Assembly (NCBI RefSeq): GCF_006980715.1
Contig: NZ_SBHN01000001.1
Location: forward strand, 62,001-126,000
Direction: 5' to 3'
Source of the DNA: Telmatospirillum sp. J64-1
GTDB taxonomy: Bacteria; Pseudomonadota; Alphaproteobacteria; Rhodospirillales; Magnetospirillaceae
DNA length: 64,000 nucleotides
The notes below the pieces were generated by a model. It ran no database searches. It was given only the letters and a program-made list of their open reading frames with translations, and was not told the DNA's origin. Made by a program: the position numbers and the translations under genes. Positions within the stretch are counted from its first letter, which is position 1. The number at the start of each line of letters is the position of its first letter. Positions 36,034 to 45,429 of the stretch are shown here, piece by piece.

Positions 36034-37034
36034 CCCTCCCCGGTGGTCAGCAGGCGGCGCGGCTCGCCATTGAGCCAGCCATCGAGATTTTCGACGATTT
36101 CCGTATAGAAGCGCTCGAAGGTCTCGCGCACCGAATATCCCAGATGCGGCGTGATCAGCGCATTGGGCAGGCTTCGAATCGGATGGTCTTTTGCCAGCGG
36201 CTCGTGATCATAGACATCGATGCCGGCGGCCCGGATGGTCCGGTTCGCCAGCGCATCGAGAAGAGCCTTCTCGTCGACCAGCGGGCCCCGTGCGGTATTG
36301 ATCAGAATGGCATCGGGTTGCATCAGGGCAAGATCGTCTTTTCCGATGATGCCGCGCGTCGTTTCTCCGAGAACGAGATGGAGGGAAACTACATCCGCAG
36401 TGCGGAGCAGAGTCGTTTTATCCACGAATACCGCCCCTTCCGCTTCGGCGCGTTCGCGCGTGAGATTGGGGCTCCAGGCGATGACGTTCATGCCGAAGGC
36501 CTTGGCGACGAAAGCCATGCGCGCTCCAAGGCGGCCGAGTCCGACAAGACCCAGCGTTTTGCCATAAAGGGCCGAGCCAAGGCGGCTTTGCCAGGCGCCT
36601 TCTCGCATTGCCGCACTCTCTTCCGGAATGTAACGGAGCAGGGAAATGATCAGCCCCCACGCCAATTCGACGGTTGCATAGACACCGTTGCCGCTGCCCG
36701 TGGTGGTCATGACGGCGATGCCCAGCTCAGACGCGGTCCGATGATCGAGCGTCCTGTTTTGCCGTCCGGTTGCGGCGATGGCCTTGAGATTGGGCAATTG
36801 CCGGAGAAAGTCTCCGGGCATGGCGGTGCGCTCGCGGAGAAGGCAGATCGCATCGAAGTCCTGGAGTTCGGCAGCCCCCGCTTGTCCGACCGCGATCGCC
36901 TTCTGGAGGAAGGTCACATCGGCCCGATCAGACAGAAGCGACCAATCGGCGAGCGATTCCGCGACGCCCATATAATCGTCGAGAACGGCAATCCTTGCTC
37001 GTCTGTCCGCAGGCAGAGGGCGAAAAGGGGTCAT
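36030..37034 (-). CDS. D-2-hydroxyacid dehydrogenase family protein
   Basis: 334 residues. Rossmann motif GLGRLGARMA near residue 163, catalytic Arg in NTARGPLVDE, Glu in GIDVYDHEPL and His in TPHLGYSV are all present, so an NAD(P)H-dependent 2-oxoacid reductase is expected. It overlaps both neighbours by 4 bases, showing tight coupling with the CMD-like and AbrB-type genes. Confidence 0.9.
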   Translation of the reverse strand: MTPFRPLPADRRARIAVLDDYMGVAESLADWSLLSDRADVTFLQKAIAVGQAGAAELQDFDAICLLRERTAMPGDFLRQLPNLKAIAATGRQNRTLDHRTASELGIAVMTTTGSGNGVYATVELAWGLIISLLRYIPEESAAMREGAWQSRLGSALYGKTLGLVGLGRLGARMAFVAKAFGMNVIAWSPNLTRERAEAEGAVFVDKTTLLRTADVVSLHLVLGETTRGIIGKDDLALMQPDAILINTARGPLVDEKALLDALANRTIRAAGIDVYDHEPLAKDHPIRSLPNALITPHLGYSVRETFERFYTEIVENLDGWLNGEPRRLLTTGEG

Positions 37035-38173
37035 GATTTTCCTCCTTGCATCCGGGACCGCTTCTCATGGCGGCTGATGAGGGCGACGATCCAGGGAATG
37101 TTAGGCATGAAGATGAATATGCGGGTCAGGTGAAAGGCCGTGATCAACGCCACGTTCTGGCCGAGAAACTTGGCCGTGAGCGCCATTTCGACCACGCCGC
37201 CCGGTGCCGAGCCGAGAATGAGGATTCGCCAGTCGAGACCGGCCACGAAGGCGATCAGGATTGCTCCGGCGGAACAGGAAACGAGAACCAGCATGATCGA
37301 GATCGTGCAGGTCAGCGTCAGGCGGCCGGCCGAGGTGAGGATTTCGCGGCGGAAGGTCGAGCCGAGCCATGTGCCGAGTATGATCTGCGCCAGAGCCAGG
37401 ATCATGGGCGGGAATGGTTCGAGGCCATATCCCGTCGCGGCCAGCGCGGCGGTGATGGTCAGGGGGCCGAGAAAGTTCGGATTGGGAATCCGTGCCAGCC
37501 GAAAAGCAAAGATGCTCAAGAAGCCGATCGCGGCAAGGAGCAGAAAGCCGGGAATGTCGATCGGCGTGAATGTGACGGGAACGCGGCCCGCTTCCGGCCA
37601 GCCGTCGATCGCATACATGGCAAAGGGCACGAGGATGACGACAGCCGACAGGCGCAATGTGTGCGAAAAGACGACGGGCATGGGATCGACACCCGCCTTG
37701 ACTGCCATGCTGGCCGCTTCGACAGGGCTGGTCGGCACGCTGGCCAGGAAGGCCTGTGCCAAACTCATGGCACTGAAGCGGGAAAGGAGTGTCGCGATGC
37801 CGAAGATGCAAAGGCCGCTCATGAGCGCGCTGCCAACGATCACCGGCGCCAGTTCCAGCAATAGCGCAAGGGCGGCGGGTGAGAAGGTGAGCCCGACCTG
37901 ACAAGCCACGACCATCTGCCCGAAAGGACGTATCCTGATTGGAACCGTGACCGGGAATCCGCCCCAGATGAAGATGAGCGCGGTGACGACCAGCGGGCCG
38001 ATCATCCAGGGCAGAGGAGAGCCCAGACGCTCGAAAATCCACCCGGCTATGCCCGATATCGTGAAGAGCAGGAGCAGTCGCAGGAAATCCTGTAGGTTCG
38101 ATGTCCGGCGTGTATGACGGTCCTGCCCCGCTGTGCCGGTTTCTTTAGTCACAACGAACCGACATGCCGCCAT
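37031..38173 (-). CDS. AbrB-family (COG3180) integral membrane protein
   Basis: 380 residues with about ten membrane helices, including LPWMIGPLVVTALIFIWGG and LASVPTSPVEAASMAVKAGVDPMPVVFSHTLRL, typical of the AbrB/Gdt-like duplicated domain (once mis-named ammonia monooxygenase). Probably a transporter or regulator of the same pathway. The ATG at 38173 overlaps the SDR gene by 29 bases; a GTG at 38152 is an alternative. Confidence 0.8.
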   Translation of the reverse strand: MAACRFVVTKETGTAGQDRHTRRTSNLQDFLRLLLLFTISGIAGWIFERLGSPLPWMIGPLVVTALIFIWGGFPVTVPIRIRPFGQMVVACQVGLTFSPAALALLLELAPVIVGSALMSGLCIFGIATLLSRFSAMSLAQAFLASVPTSPVEAASMAVKAGVDPMPVVFSHTLRLSAVVILVPFAMYAIDGWPEAGRVPVTFTPIDIPGFLLLAAIGFLSIFAFRLARIPNPNFLGPLTITAALAATGYGLEPFPPMILALAQIILGTWLGSTFRREILTSAGRLTLTCTISIMLVLVSCSAGAILIAFVAGLDWRILILGSAPGGVVEMALTAKFLGQNVALITAFHLTRIFIFMPNIPWIVALISRHEKRSRMQGGKS

Positions 38174-38945
38174 CGACGATCAGTTCGGTGCCGGTCACGA
38201 ACCGTGCCTCGTCGGAGGCGAGAAACAATGCGGCGTTGGCGGTATCACGACCATCTCCCATGAAAGGCATGGGTATCCGGCTTTGGCGTTTTTCGAGAAG
38301 GGCGCGGACGTCGCCGCCTTCGCGCTGGTGGGCCAGCCTTGCTTCGACCATCGGCGTATGCATCTGGCCCGGTACAATAGTGTTTACCCTGACATTGAAA
38401 GAGGCATATTCCACTGCTGTGACACGGGAAAATTGGATCACGCCAGCCTTGGCGGCTGCATAGGCCACCTGTGCGGCTCCGGTCCAGCGGATGCCCGAGG
38501 TGGAGGCGGTATTGACGATCGATCCGGTACGCTGGGCCTTCATGATCGGCAGAACATGCTTGCAGGTCAGGAAGACGCTGGTGAGATTGTAATTGATCTG
38601 CTTGAGCCAGTCCTCCTCGCTCAATTCGACGGCTCCCCCCTTGGCGGAGCCTCCAACATTGTTGACGAGGATATCGATGCGACCGAAGCGTTCGAACGTT
38701 GAATTGACCATGGCCTTGATGGACGCGCTATCGGTCACGTCGCAGCGTTCCAGTGCGTAAGTCCCTCCAGACTCTGCCAAATGTTTCTCTGTTTCTTCCA
38801 TGGCAGCGGGATTGATGTCGGTGGCGATGACAGTCGCACCTTCACGCGCGAACAGTACGGCGGCAGCGCGTCCGTTCCCCCATCCAGGTCCTACGCTTCC
38901 CGCACCCGTAACGATTGCGACCTTGCCTGCCAGACGGCCTCGCAT
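38145..38945 (-). CDS. SDR-family oxidoreductase, copy 1
   Basis: 266 residues; first gene of the minus-strand operon. Cofactor motif TGAGSVGPGWGNGRA has an extended glycine loop; NNVG, catalytic Ser and Tyr-x3-Lys (YAAAK) follow, ending FVTGTELIVDGGMSV. GGGAGGA sits 8 bases before the ATG at 38945. It resembles the SDR at 40155 and both are likely alcohol or cyclic-ketone dehydrogenases; the substrate is unknown. Confidence 0.9.
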   Translation of the reverse strand: MRGRLAGKVAIVTGAGSVGPGWGNGRAAAVLFAREGATVIATDINPAAMEETEKHLAESGGTYALERCDVTDSASIKAMVNSTFERFGRIDILVNNVGGSAKGGAVELSEEDWLKQINYNLTSVFLTCKHVLPIMKAQRTGSIVNTASTSGIRWTGAAQVAYAAAKAGVIQFSRVTAVEYASFNVRVNTIVPGQMHTPMVEARLAHQREGGDVRALLEKRQSRIPMPFMGDGRDTANAALFLASDEARFVTGTELIVDGGMSVRCD

Positions 38946-39103
38946 ATGCCTTATCCTCCCGGTAGGGCCGCACCAATTCCATTCGCGTTTCCCTGCCGGA
39001 CGGGGCAATGAAAAGCGGGCGGCCAGTTTCAATTTTGTTGGCTTCTGGCAGAAGCTTAGCCTAACCTATGAGGAGTTTGACTGGTTTTTTGTTGTCCAAG
39101 GGA

Positions 39104-39114
39104 AACCTAAGGTT
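39104..39114. promoter_or_regulatory. Palindrome at the LysR start codon
   Basis: AACCT-A-AGGTT directly before the ATG at 39115. The hexamer AAACCT also occurs before the SDR at 40155 (40074-40079) and the MmgE/PrpD gene at 41118 (41020-41025). A LysR-type site is possible; the evidence is only repetition of a short string. Confidence 0.3.
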
Positions 39115-40044
39115 ATGCAAGAGCGGCGTCTGAACCTTCCGCTGAATCCTTTGCGCGCCTTTGCCGTTGCGTCACGCCACAAAACATTCACGGCGGCTGC
39201 GAAGGAATTGGGAGTGAGCCAAGTTGCCATCAGCCGCCAGATCACGATTCTGGAAAACTATCTCGATGTCAGTCTCTTCGAGCGAGGAACCCGTTCGGCC
39301 AAATTGACGGATGTCGGACGGGCCTTCGGGCTCGAGATCGCAGGTCTGTTCGATGAACTTGAACGGGCGACGCATCGTATGATCAGCAGAGAAACCGAAA
39401 GCACCGTCAATCTGCGTGTGCATCCCACCATGGCGCATCATTGGCTGATGCCGAAACTCTCGGATTTCTCGCGGCGTTATCCCGATATCCGGGTTCGGTT
39501 CGATACGAGGGTCGAGCCCTTGGACTTTCGCGGCACTCATCTTGATGTTGCGGTGCAACTGGGATCGGGAAGCTGGCGTGACACGCGTAGCCGCAAGCTG
39601 TTCGATGAAGAAGTCGATGTCGTGTGCAGCGCGGGCTATTTGAGCAGCCTGAAGAAGCTGACCCAGCCTGAGGATGTCGCATCTGGGGAGCTTTTGCATG
39701 CCCGCTACCGTCGGCGCGCATGGGAGTTCTGGGCGAATGCGGTCGGAGTGCCGGTGGACTACAACAAAGGCATGGAGTTCGACACGTCGTTGCTGACCTT
39801 TTCGGCTGCGGAGCAGGGCTTCGGTCTGGCTATCGGGCAGCTTGGCATTCTCGACGACGTGATCGCCGCGGGCAGGCTCGTGCGTCCGCTCGACATGCGA
39901 ATTCCCACCGGGGCCGCCTTCTATGTCGTCTGGCCGACGACGGTTTCGGTCAACGTCAAGACCAAACGCTTCATTGATTGGTTGCTTGAGCAGGTCAATG
40001 AGCCGCCGGAGTTCTTCACCAGTGCGGCCGCTACCAAAGGCTAA
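39115..40044 (+). CDS. LysR-family transcriptional regulator (GcvA-like), second of the cluster
   Basis: 309 residues. Helix-turn-helix LRAFAVASRHKTFTAAAKELGVSQVAISRQITILENYLDVSLF, then an effector domain with VHPTMAHHWLMPKLSDF. Upstream in-frame codons (from 38800) overlap the divergent SDR promoter, so the ATG at 39115 is chosen. It sits between the minus-strand SDR operon and the plus-strand SDR, MmgE and hydratase genes and could regulate both. Confidence 0.9.
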   Translation: MQERRLNLPLNPLRAFAVASRHKTFTAAAKELGVSQVAISRQITILENYLDVSLFERGTRSAKLTDVGRAFGLEIAGLFDELERATHRMISRETESTVNLRVHPTMAHHWLMPKLSDFSRRYPDIRVRFDTRVEPLDFRGTHLDVAVQLGSGSWRDTRSRKLFDEEVDVVCSAGYLSSLKKLTQPEDVASGELLHARYRRRAWEFWANAVGVPVDYNKGMEFDTSLLTFSAAEQGFGLAIGQLGILDDVIAAGRLVRPLDMRIPTGAAFYVVWPTTVSVNVKTKRFIDWLLEQVNEPPEFFTSAAATKG

Positions 40045-40154
40045 TTACTGATCGTTTAGACTGCAGCTTGGTCAAACCTGATTTTCGCTCAGGCCAAAGC
40101 CGGGACCGACGATGGTAACGTTTCCTCCCATAAGAAACTGGAGGAGGAACGGCC

Positions 40155-40949
40155 ATGCCAGGAAGACTGCAGGGCAAGATCGCGATCATCACGGGCGCCG
40201 GACAGCAGCCAGGCATGACGGCGGGGAACGGCCGGGCGACGGCGATACGGTTTGCCCAGGAAGGCGCGACATGTCTGCTTGTCGATAGGAATGTTTCCTG
40301 GGCCCAGGAGACCCTGGACATAATCGGAGACGATAGCGGCGCATCGGTTTTCGAAGCCGATGTGACGAGGGAGGCGGATTGCCGGGCTATCGTGGATGCG
40401 GCGCTGACCCGCTATGGCCGGATCGACATCCTTCACAACAATGTCGGCATGTCCAAGGGAGACAAGCCGACACCGGAGCTTGATGCCGAGGTCTGGGACG
40501 GCATCATGGCGCTCAATCTCAAAAGCATGTTCCTGCTTTGCAAGCACAGCTTGCCGCCGATGCGCGAAAAACGTTCGGGCTGCATCATCAACATCTCCTC
40601 GACCTCCTCGCTCTCCAAACGTCCGACCGTCGCCTACAAGACCTCGAAAGGTGCGATCAATACGCTGACGCAGCATGTGGCGGCTGAAAACGCGGCTTTC
40701 GGCATTCGTGCCAATGCGATCGTGCCCGGTCTGATTGATACGCCGATGGCGATCGAACGTCGCGCGCAGGAGACGGGGCGGTCCCGCGCGGAGATCCGTG
40801 CAGAGCGCGATGCGCTCGTTCCCATGGGCTATATGGGCGAAGCCTGGGATGTGGCCAATGCCGCCGTTTTCCTCGCATCAGACGAGGCCAAATACATCAC
40901 CGGCGTTCTCTTGCCTGTCGATGGCGGCTTGCTGCTCAAGCGCGGCTGA
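40155..40949 (+). CDS. SDR-family oxidoreductase, copy 2
   Basis: 264 residues. TGAGQQPGMTAGNGRA, NNVGMS, catalytic Ser (INISSTSS) and YKTSK are intact; the end is YITGVLLPVDGGLL. It shares the long glycine loop and overall pattern of copy 1 at 38145. Strong GGAGGAGG lies upstream. Same catabolic block. Confidence 0.9.
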   Translation: MPGRLQGKIAIITGAGQQPGMTAGNGRATAIRFAQEGATCLLVDRNVSWAQETLDIIGDDSGASVFEADVTREADCRAIVDAALTRYGRIDILHNNVGMSKGDKPTPELDAEVWDGIMALNLKSMFLLCKHSLPPMREKRSGCIINISSTSSLSKRPTVAYKTSKGAINTLTQHVAAENAAFGIRANAIVPGLIDTPMAIERRAQETGRSRAEIRAERDALVPMGYMGEAWDVANAAVFLASDEAKYITGVLLPVDGGLLLKRG

Positions 40950-41117
40950 TGGGGATTTATCCTGAGCGCAGGTTCGGTATGGCTGCTTTGGCTTACTGTT
41001 CGGCAGCCTCACCACAACTAAACCTCAGTTGAAAGATAACGCCCAGGACCAACGATTGAAGGACAGGGCGCGGCTATGCGTGCCGTGCCTGCCCGATTGG
41101 GAAACGAGAGAAAAAAT

Positions 41118-42482
41118 ATGGATAACCCACTGATTGTATTGTCGGAGGCGGCGGCGGGCTGGCGCAGTTGCGCGTTATCCCCTGATGTGGAATGGGATGC
41201 GCGGCGTGCGGTGCTGGACTGGTTTGCTGCCATGTTGCCCGGCTGCGTGGACGGGCCAGCCCTCCCGCTCGCCAGGGCATTGACCGCCGCACGAGGCAGT
41301 GGGGCGGCGGTCAGCTATGTCGATGGCGCTTCCTGTGCCGCACGCCACGCGGCTCTTCTCAACGGGACGGCCAGCCACACGGCGGAATTCGACGATATCT
41401 TCCGCGATGGCGGCTACCATCCCGGAAGCCCGACCATTTCGGCGGCGCTTGCCGTCGCGCAGGATCAGGGGGCTTCTTTCGAGGACTTTCTCCGCGCTGT
41501 CATCGGGGGATATGAAGTAGGCTGCCGGATCGCCATGGCGCTTCAGCCCAGCCATTACCGGAACTGGCACATTACGGCGACCGTGGGCACCTTCGGTGCA
41601 GCGGTGTCGACGGCCATACTGATGCGTTGCGATGCCGAACAGATCGCATATGCCGTGGCGATCGCCACCAGTTTTGCAGGCGGCCATCAGGAGAATCTGC
41701 AGGGCAAGGGACTGACCAAAGCCCTTCATTGCGGCCATGCGGCCGATGCGGGGGTGCTGGCCGGAATGGCGGCGGCAGCCGGCGTCACCGGCTCGTTGGA
41801 CAGTCTTCATGCACCGCATGGCTATGCCGCTGCGACCAGCGATTCCACGGGCAATTGGGCGGCCGGTCTCGACGGGCTGGGGGAATGGACCCCCATTTCG
41901 CGCATGACCTTCAAGAACCATGGCTGTTGCGGGCATATCTTCCCCACCCTCGACGGCCTCCGGGCCGTAAGGACCCAAACGCCCTTTGAGAAGGAAGACG
42001 TCCAGTTCATCGCAATCGCCGGTTATGGGCCGACCGTTGCCATCTGCGACCGCATGAATGTCGAGAGCGCCCGCGATGCGCGCTTCAGCGTGCAATATTG
42101 CGTTTCGGCGCTCATGCATCTTGGCAATGTGCGCATGGCGGCCTTCACGCCCGAGGCGCTGGAACGCGAGGACATCCGGGCCTTTATGCCAAAGATTACC
42201 GTTCGCGAGGATGCGGAACTGGTTGCCGCTTATCCGCGCAAGCGCATGGCGCGCCTGACCATCACCCTCAAGGATGGCCGCGTCATCGAGCATTTCCAGC
42301 GTACGCGGAAAGGCGATCCCGACGATCCGCTGACGGACGCCGAATTGTTCGAGAAGTTCCATGAACTGGCCTCCTCCGCCCTTGAGGCGGATATGTGCAA
42401 CGCGCTCAAGGACCAGGTCATGCATGGAAACACTCTTCCAGGGGCAGTGCCGCTCGCGCTGCGCGGAAAGGACGCTGCCTGA
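41118..42482 (+). CDS. MmgE/PrpD-family protein
   Basis: 454 residues. DARRAVLDWFAAMLPGC, NGTASHTAEFDDIFRDGGYHPGSP and KNHGCCGHIFPTLDGLRAV are family motifs shared with 2-methylcitrate dehydratase, cis-aconitate decarboxylase and iminodisuccinate epimerase. The catalytic-region Asp and His are present. Start at 41118 follows GAGAGA; a longer start at 41076 is less likely. A dehydratase, epimerase or decarboxylase acting on a carboxylic acid is expected. Confidence 0.85.
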   Translation: MDNPLIVLSEAAAGWRSCALSPDVEWDARRAVLDWFAAMLPGCVDGPALPLARALTAARGSGAAVSYVDGASCAARHAALLNGTASHTAEFDDIFRDGGYHPGSPTISAALAVAQDQGASFEDFLRAVIGGYEVGCRIAMALQPSHYRNWHITATVGTFGAAVSTAILMRCDAEQIAYAVAIATSFAGGHQENLQGKGLTKALHCGHAADAGVLAGMAAAAGVTGSLDSLHAPHGYAAATSDSTGNWAAGLDGLGEWTPISRMTFKNHGCCGHIFPTLDGLRAVRTQTPFEKEDVQFIAIAGYGPTVAICDRMNVESARDARFSVQYCVSALMHLGNVRMAAFTPEALEREDIRAFMPKITVREDAELVAAYPRKRMARLTITLKDGRVIEHFQRTRKGDPDDPLTDAELFEKFHELASSALEADMCNALKDQVMHGNTLPGAVPLALRGKDAA

Positions 42483-42519
42483 CGACCAGGCACATTTAAG
42501 AAAAAAGGAAATGCTGACA

Positions 42520-43335
42520 ATGATCTATGCCTCGCCCGGCAGCGCAGTGCCGAATGCTGAGTTCATCCGGGTCTCGCTCACCAATGGCATCGCCACGATT
42601 GCGCTCAACAGGCCCGAACTGCGCAACGCAATCAACGACCAGATGCGTACGGAACTCATCGCCGCCTTCGAATGGGCCGATTCGGCGCAGGAGGTGCGGG
42701 CCGTCATCCTGACAGGGGAAGGGAAGGGCTTCTGCTCAGGCGGTGACATCGGCGGTATGAAGGAACGTCTCAAGGCGCCGTCCGGGGAAGTGGCGTTCAA
42801 CGGCTGGCGCCGCCAGAAGCGCACCCATCGCGGGGTTGCTGCGATTCACGGCTTGTCGAAGCCGGTGATCGCAGCGGTCAATGGCGCCGCCTTCGGCCTG
42901 GGCCTCGACATGGCCCTGGCATGTGACTTCATCATCGCTGTTAAAGGCGCGAAGCTGTCGATGAGTTTCGTCAAGCGCGGGCTGGTCTCCGATGGCGGAG
43001 GCATGTATTTCCTGCCGCGCCGTGTCGGCCTTGCCAAGGCGAAGGAGTTGATCTTGTCCGGCCGGGTCGTCCTTGCGGAGGAGGGCGTGACCTTTGGCCT
43101 CGTCGATCGCGTGACGACGGCGGAAAATCTTCTCTCCGAGGCCCAGGCATGGGCGGAGGAACTGACCCAAGGATCGGCCGTGGCGATCGCGCTGACCAAA
43201 GCCATCATGGATCAGACTTTCGAATCCTCTGCCGATCAGGTTTTTGCCCTGGGCCGCGAAGCGCAAGCGATCTGCTATACGACTGAAGAACACCGCGCTT
43301 CGATCGAGGCTTTCCTGAACAAGACGGCCTCGTAG
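42520..43335 (+). CDS. Enoyl-CoA hydratase/isomerase family protein
   Basis: 271 residues. FCSGGDIGGM forms the oxyanion hole, AAFGLGLDMALACDFI the first active-site strand, and SFVKRGLVSDGGGMYFLPRRVG the second; the first Glu of classical hydratases is Asp-like (GLDMALAC) and the second position is not Glu, so isomerase or another crotonase activity is possible. The ATG at 42520 lies 9 bases after AAGGAA; 42511 is an alternative. Last gene of the low-GC3 block. Confidence 0.85.
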   Translation: MIYASPGSAVPNAEFIRVSLTNGIATIALNRPELRNAINDQMRTELIAAFEWADSAQEVRAVILTGEGKGFCSGGDIGGMKERLKAPSGEVAFNGWRRQKRTHRGVAAIHGLSKPVIAAVNGAAFGLGLDMALACDFIIAVKGAKLSMSFVKRGLVSDGGGMYFLPRRVGLAKAKELILSGRVVLAEEGVTFGLVDRVTTAENLLSEAQAWAEELTQGSAVAIALTKAIMDQTFESSADQVFALGREAQAICYTTEEHRASIEAFLNKTAS

Positions 43336-43357
43336 ACGCAGGACGCGCGGACTCGGA

Positions 43358-43388
43358 GGGACATGCCGCATCACGGCATGTCCCTTTC
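43358..43388 (+). terminator. Probable terminator after the enoyl-CoA hydratase gene
   Basis: Perfect 11-base stem GGGACATGCCG/CGGCATGTCCC with a 5-base loop, followed by TTTCC. It closes the catabolic block at its right side. Confidence 0.75.
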
Positions 43389-43514
43389 CTATTGCGAAGG
43401 TTCTGCCGCTTTATCTGCGGGTGGTTCGCAGCGGAGAGGGAGGGTATGCTCCTGCCCCGAGTTGCTCCGGCGCAACTTTTCGCCGGTTGCCGATAAAGCC
43501 ATAGGGAGAATCCG

Positions 43515-44555
43515 ATGCATCCGCCATATCTTGCCGACGCGACACGTTACGAGCGCATGACCTACCGCCGTTGCGGCCGGAGCGGCCTCGACCTGCCGGC
43601 CATCTCTCTGGGGTTGTGGCAGAATTTCGGCGGTGTCGATGCGTTCGAGGCCGGGCGGGCGGTCCTGCGCCGCGCTTTCGACCGGGGTGTCACGCATTTC
43701 GACCTGGCCAACAATTACGGCCCGCCGACCGGTTCGGCCGAGGAGAATTTCGGCCGCATCCTGGCGACCGATTTCCGCCCCTATCGCGACCAGATCGTCG
43801 TCTCGACCAAGGCCGGCTACGAGATGTGGCCCGGCCCCTATGGCAATTGGGGATCGCGCAAATACTTGATCGCCAGCCTCGACCAGAGTCTCCGCCGCAT
43901 GGGGCTGGACTATGTCGATATCTTCTATTCCCATCGCGTCGATCCGCGTACGCCTCTGGAAGAGACGATGGGGGCGCTTGACCAGGTCGTACGCCAGGGC
44001 AAGGCGCTTTATGTCGGTATCTCCTCCTACTCGCCCGAGATGACGCGCCGTGCCGCCGCCATCCTGAAGGATCTCGGCACGCCCTGCCTCATCCACCAGC
44101 CGTCCTATTCCATGCTGAACCGCTGGGTGGAGGGCGGATTGCTCGACACGTTGGAGGAATTGGGACTGGGCTGCATCGCCTTCTCGCCCCTGGCCCAGGG
44201 CATGCTGACTTCGAAATACCTGAACGGGAAGCCGGCCGATGCGCGCGCCGCCAAGGGCGGTTCCTTCAAGGCGGATTTCCTGACGCCCGAGACGCTGGAG
44301 CGTGTCCGCGCCCTCGATGCCATCGCCCAGCGGCGCGGGCAGACCCTGGCGCAGATGGCCATCGCCTGGGTACTCCGCGATCCCCGTGTGACCTCGGCCC
44401 TGATCGGCGCGCGGACGGTCGAACAGCTCGATAATTCCCTCGACGCCCTGGACAACCTTTCCTTCACGGCGGACGAACTAGCCGAGATCGACCGCCATGC
44501 CGTCGACAGCGGCATCAATCTGTGGCGGCTCTCCTCCACTTCGGAAGCCCCGTAA
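43515..44555 (+). CDS. Aldo/keto reductase, YghZ (GpR) type
   Basis: 346 residues. Catalytic set visible: DLANNYGPPTGSAEENFG (Tyr), VSTKAGYEMWPGPYG (Lys) and IFYSHRVDP (His). The WPGPYGNWGSRKYLIASLDQSLRRMG segment and length are close to E. coli YghZ, an NADPH-dependent aldehyde reductase (methylglyoxal, L-glyceraldehyde-3-phosphate). Codon use is strongly GC3 again. Monocistronic, converging on the GntR gene. Confidence 0.9.
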   Translation: MHPPYLADATRYERMTYRRCGRSGLDLPAISLGLWQNFGGVDAFEAGRAVLRRAFDRGVTHFDLANNYGPPTGSAEENFGRILATDFRPYRDQIVVSTKAGYEMWPGPYGNWGSRKYLIASLDQSLRRMGLDYVDIFYSHRVDPRTPLEETMGALDQVVRQGKALYVGISSYSPEMTRRAAAILKDLGTPCLIHQPSYSMLNRWVEGGLLDTLEELGLGCIAFSPLAQGMLTSKYLNGKPADARAAKGGSFKADFLTPETLERVRALDAIAQRRGQTLAQMAIAWVLRDPRVTSALIGARTVEQLDNSLDALDNLSFTADELAEIDRHAVDSGINLWRLSSTSEAP

Positions 44556-44564
44556 AAGCACCTC

Positions 44565-44590
44565 GGGCGGCGCTTCGGCGCCGCCCTTCG
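44565..44590. terminator. Bidirectional terminator with C(UUCG)G tetraloop
   Basis: GGGCGGCGC/GCGCCGCCC stem closed by a TTCG loop, between the convergent aldo/keto reductase and GntR genes; TTCGTTCTC follows on the plus strand. Confidence 0.75.
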
Positions 44591-44599
44591 TTCTCTCGG

Positions 44600-45328
44600 T
44601 CAGGGCGTTTTCTGAAGCTTCTTCTGGCGCGCGAAATAGGGAGCCTGGCTCGCAATGGCATGGACCCTCTCGACATGCTCGCTCAGCAGGGCGCAGGCCT
44701 TGTCCGCATCCCGTTCCAAGGTCGCTTCCATGAGCCGCGTATGGTCGTCATGGACGCTGTCGGGCACGAAGGTGTCCTGCAGATAGAGATGACGATAGCG
44801 GTCGGCTTGGTCATAGAGCATCCGCTGCAGGCGCATCAGGACCGGTGAATTGGCGCCTTCGATCAGGGTCTGGTGGAACAGGCGGTGCAGCCTTTCCCAT
44901 TCCTGCAAGGCGGCATGGTCGTCGGCCGAGCATTTGGCGGTGGCGCGGGAAAGCCGGAAATGCGCGGCGACCACTTCGGCGTCATAGGCATCCGTCGCAT
45001 TGGCGATGGCCGCGCGCATGGCGGCGCATTCCACCATTTTCCGCTGGTCGGTGATATCGCGCAATTCGGCCAGGGACACGTCGGGAATGCTGAAGCCGCG
45101 ATGCTCCTCGCAGGAAACGATGCCGTCTGACAGAAGACGGAACAGCGCCTCGCGCAGCGGCGTCGGGCCGATGCCGTAGCGCTTCTTCAACACTTCGATC
45201 CTAAGCCGGCTGCCGGGCGCCAGGGCACCGCTCAGGATGTCGTGGCGCAGCAGATCATAGGCGCGGTGGGCCAGCGTCAGCGTGCCCGAATCCGCATTCC
45301 TTGCTTCGGCGGCAGCGAGAGCGGTCAT
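44600..45328 (-). CDS. GntR-family regulator with FCD ligand domain
   Basis: 242 residues. Winged helix: LAHRAYDLLRHDILSGALAPGSRLRIEVLKKRYGIGPTPLREALFRLLSDGIV. The all-helical FCD domain follows, with His residues for metal or acid binding (FHQTL, DDHTRLMEA). AGGA lies 8 bases before the ATG at 45328. Divergent from the meta-cleavage operon, with a perfect TTATCGATAA palindrome between them, so it is the leading candidate for the regulator of that motif. Confidence 0.9.
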   Translation of the reverse strand: MTALAAAEARNADSGTLTLAHRAYDLLRHDILSGALAPGSRLRIEVLKKRYGIGPTPLREALFRLLSDGIVSCEEHRGFSIPDVSLAELRDITDQRKMVECAAMRAAIANATDAYDAEVVAAHFRLSRATAKCSADDHAALQEWERLHRLFHQTLIEGANSPVLMRLQRMLYDQADRYRHLYLQDTFVPDSVHDDHTRLMEATLERDADKACALLSEHVERVHAIASQAPYFARQKKLQKTP

Positions 45329-45429
45329 GCAAAAATCCTGAGTTCGACAAGGGTTTTCGGGCAGATCCCGGTTCCGTCTCAATCTTGTTTTTTTTGGGAG
45401 AAAATGCAACCCCTCAAAAATCTTTCATT

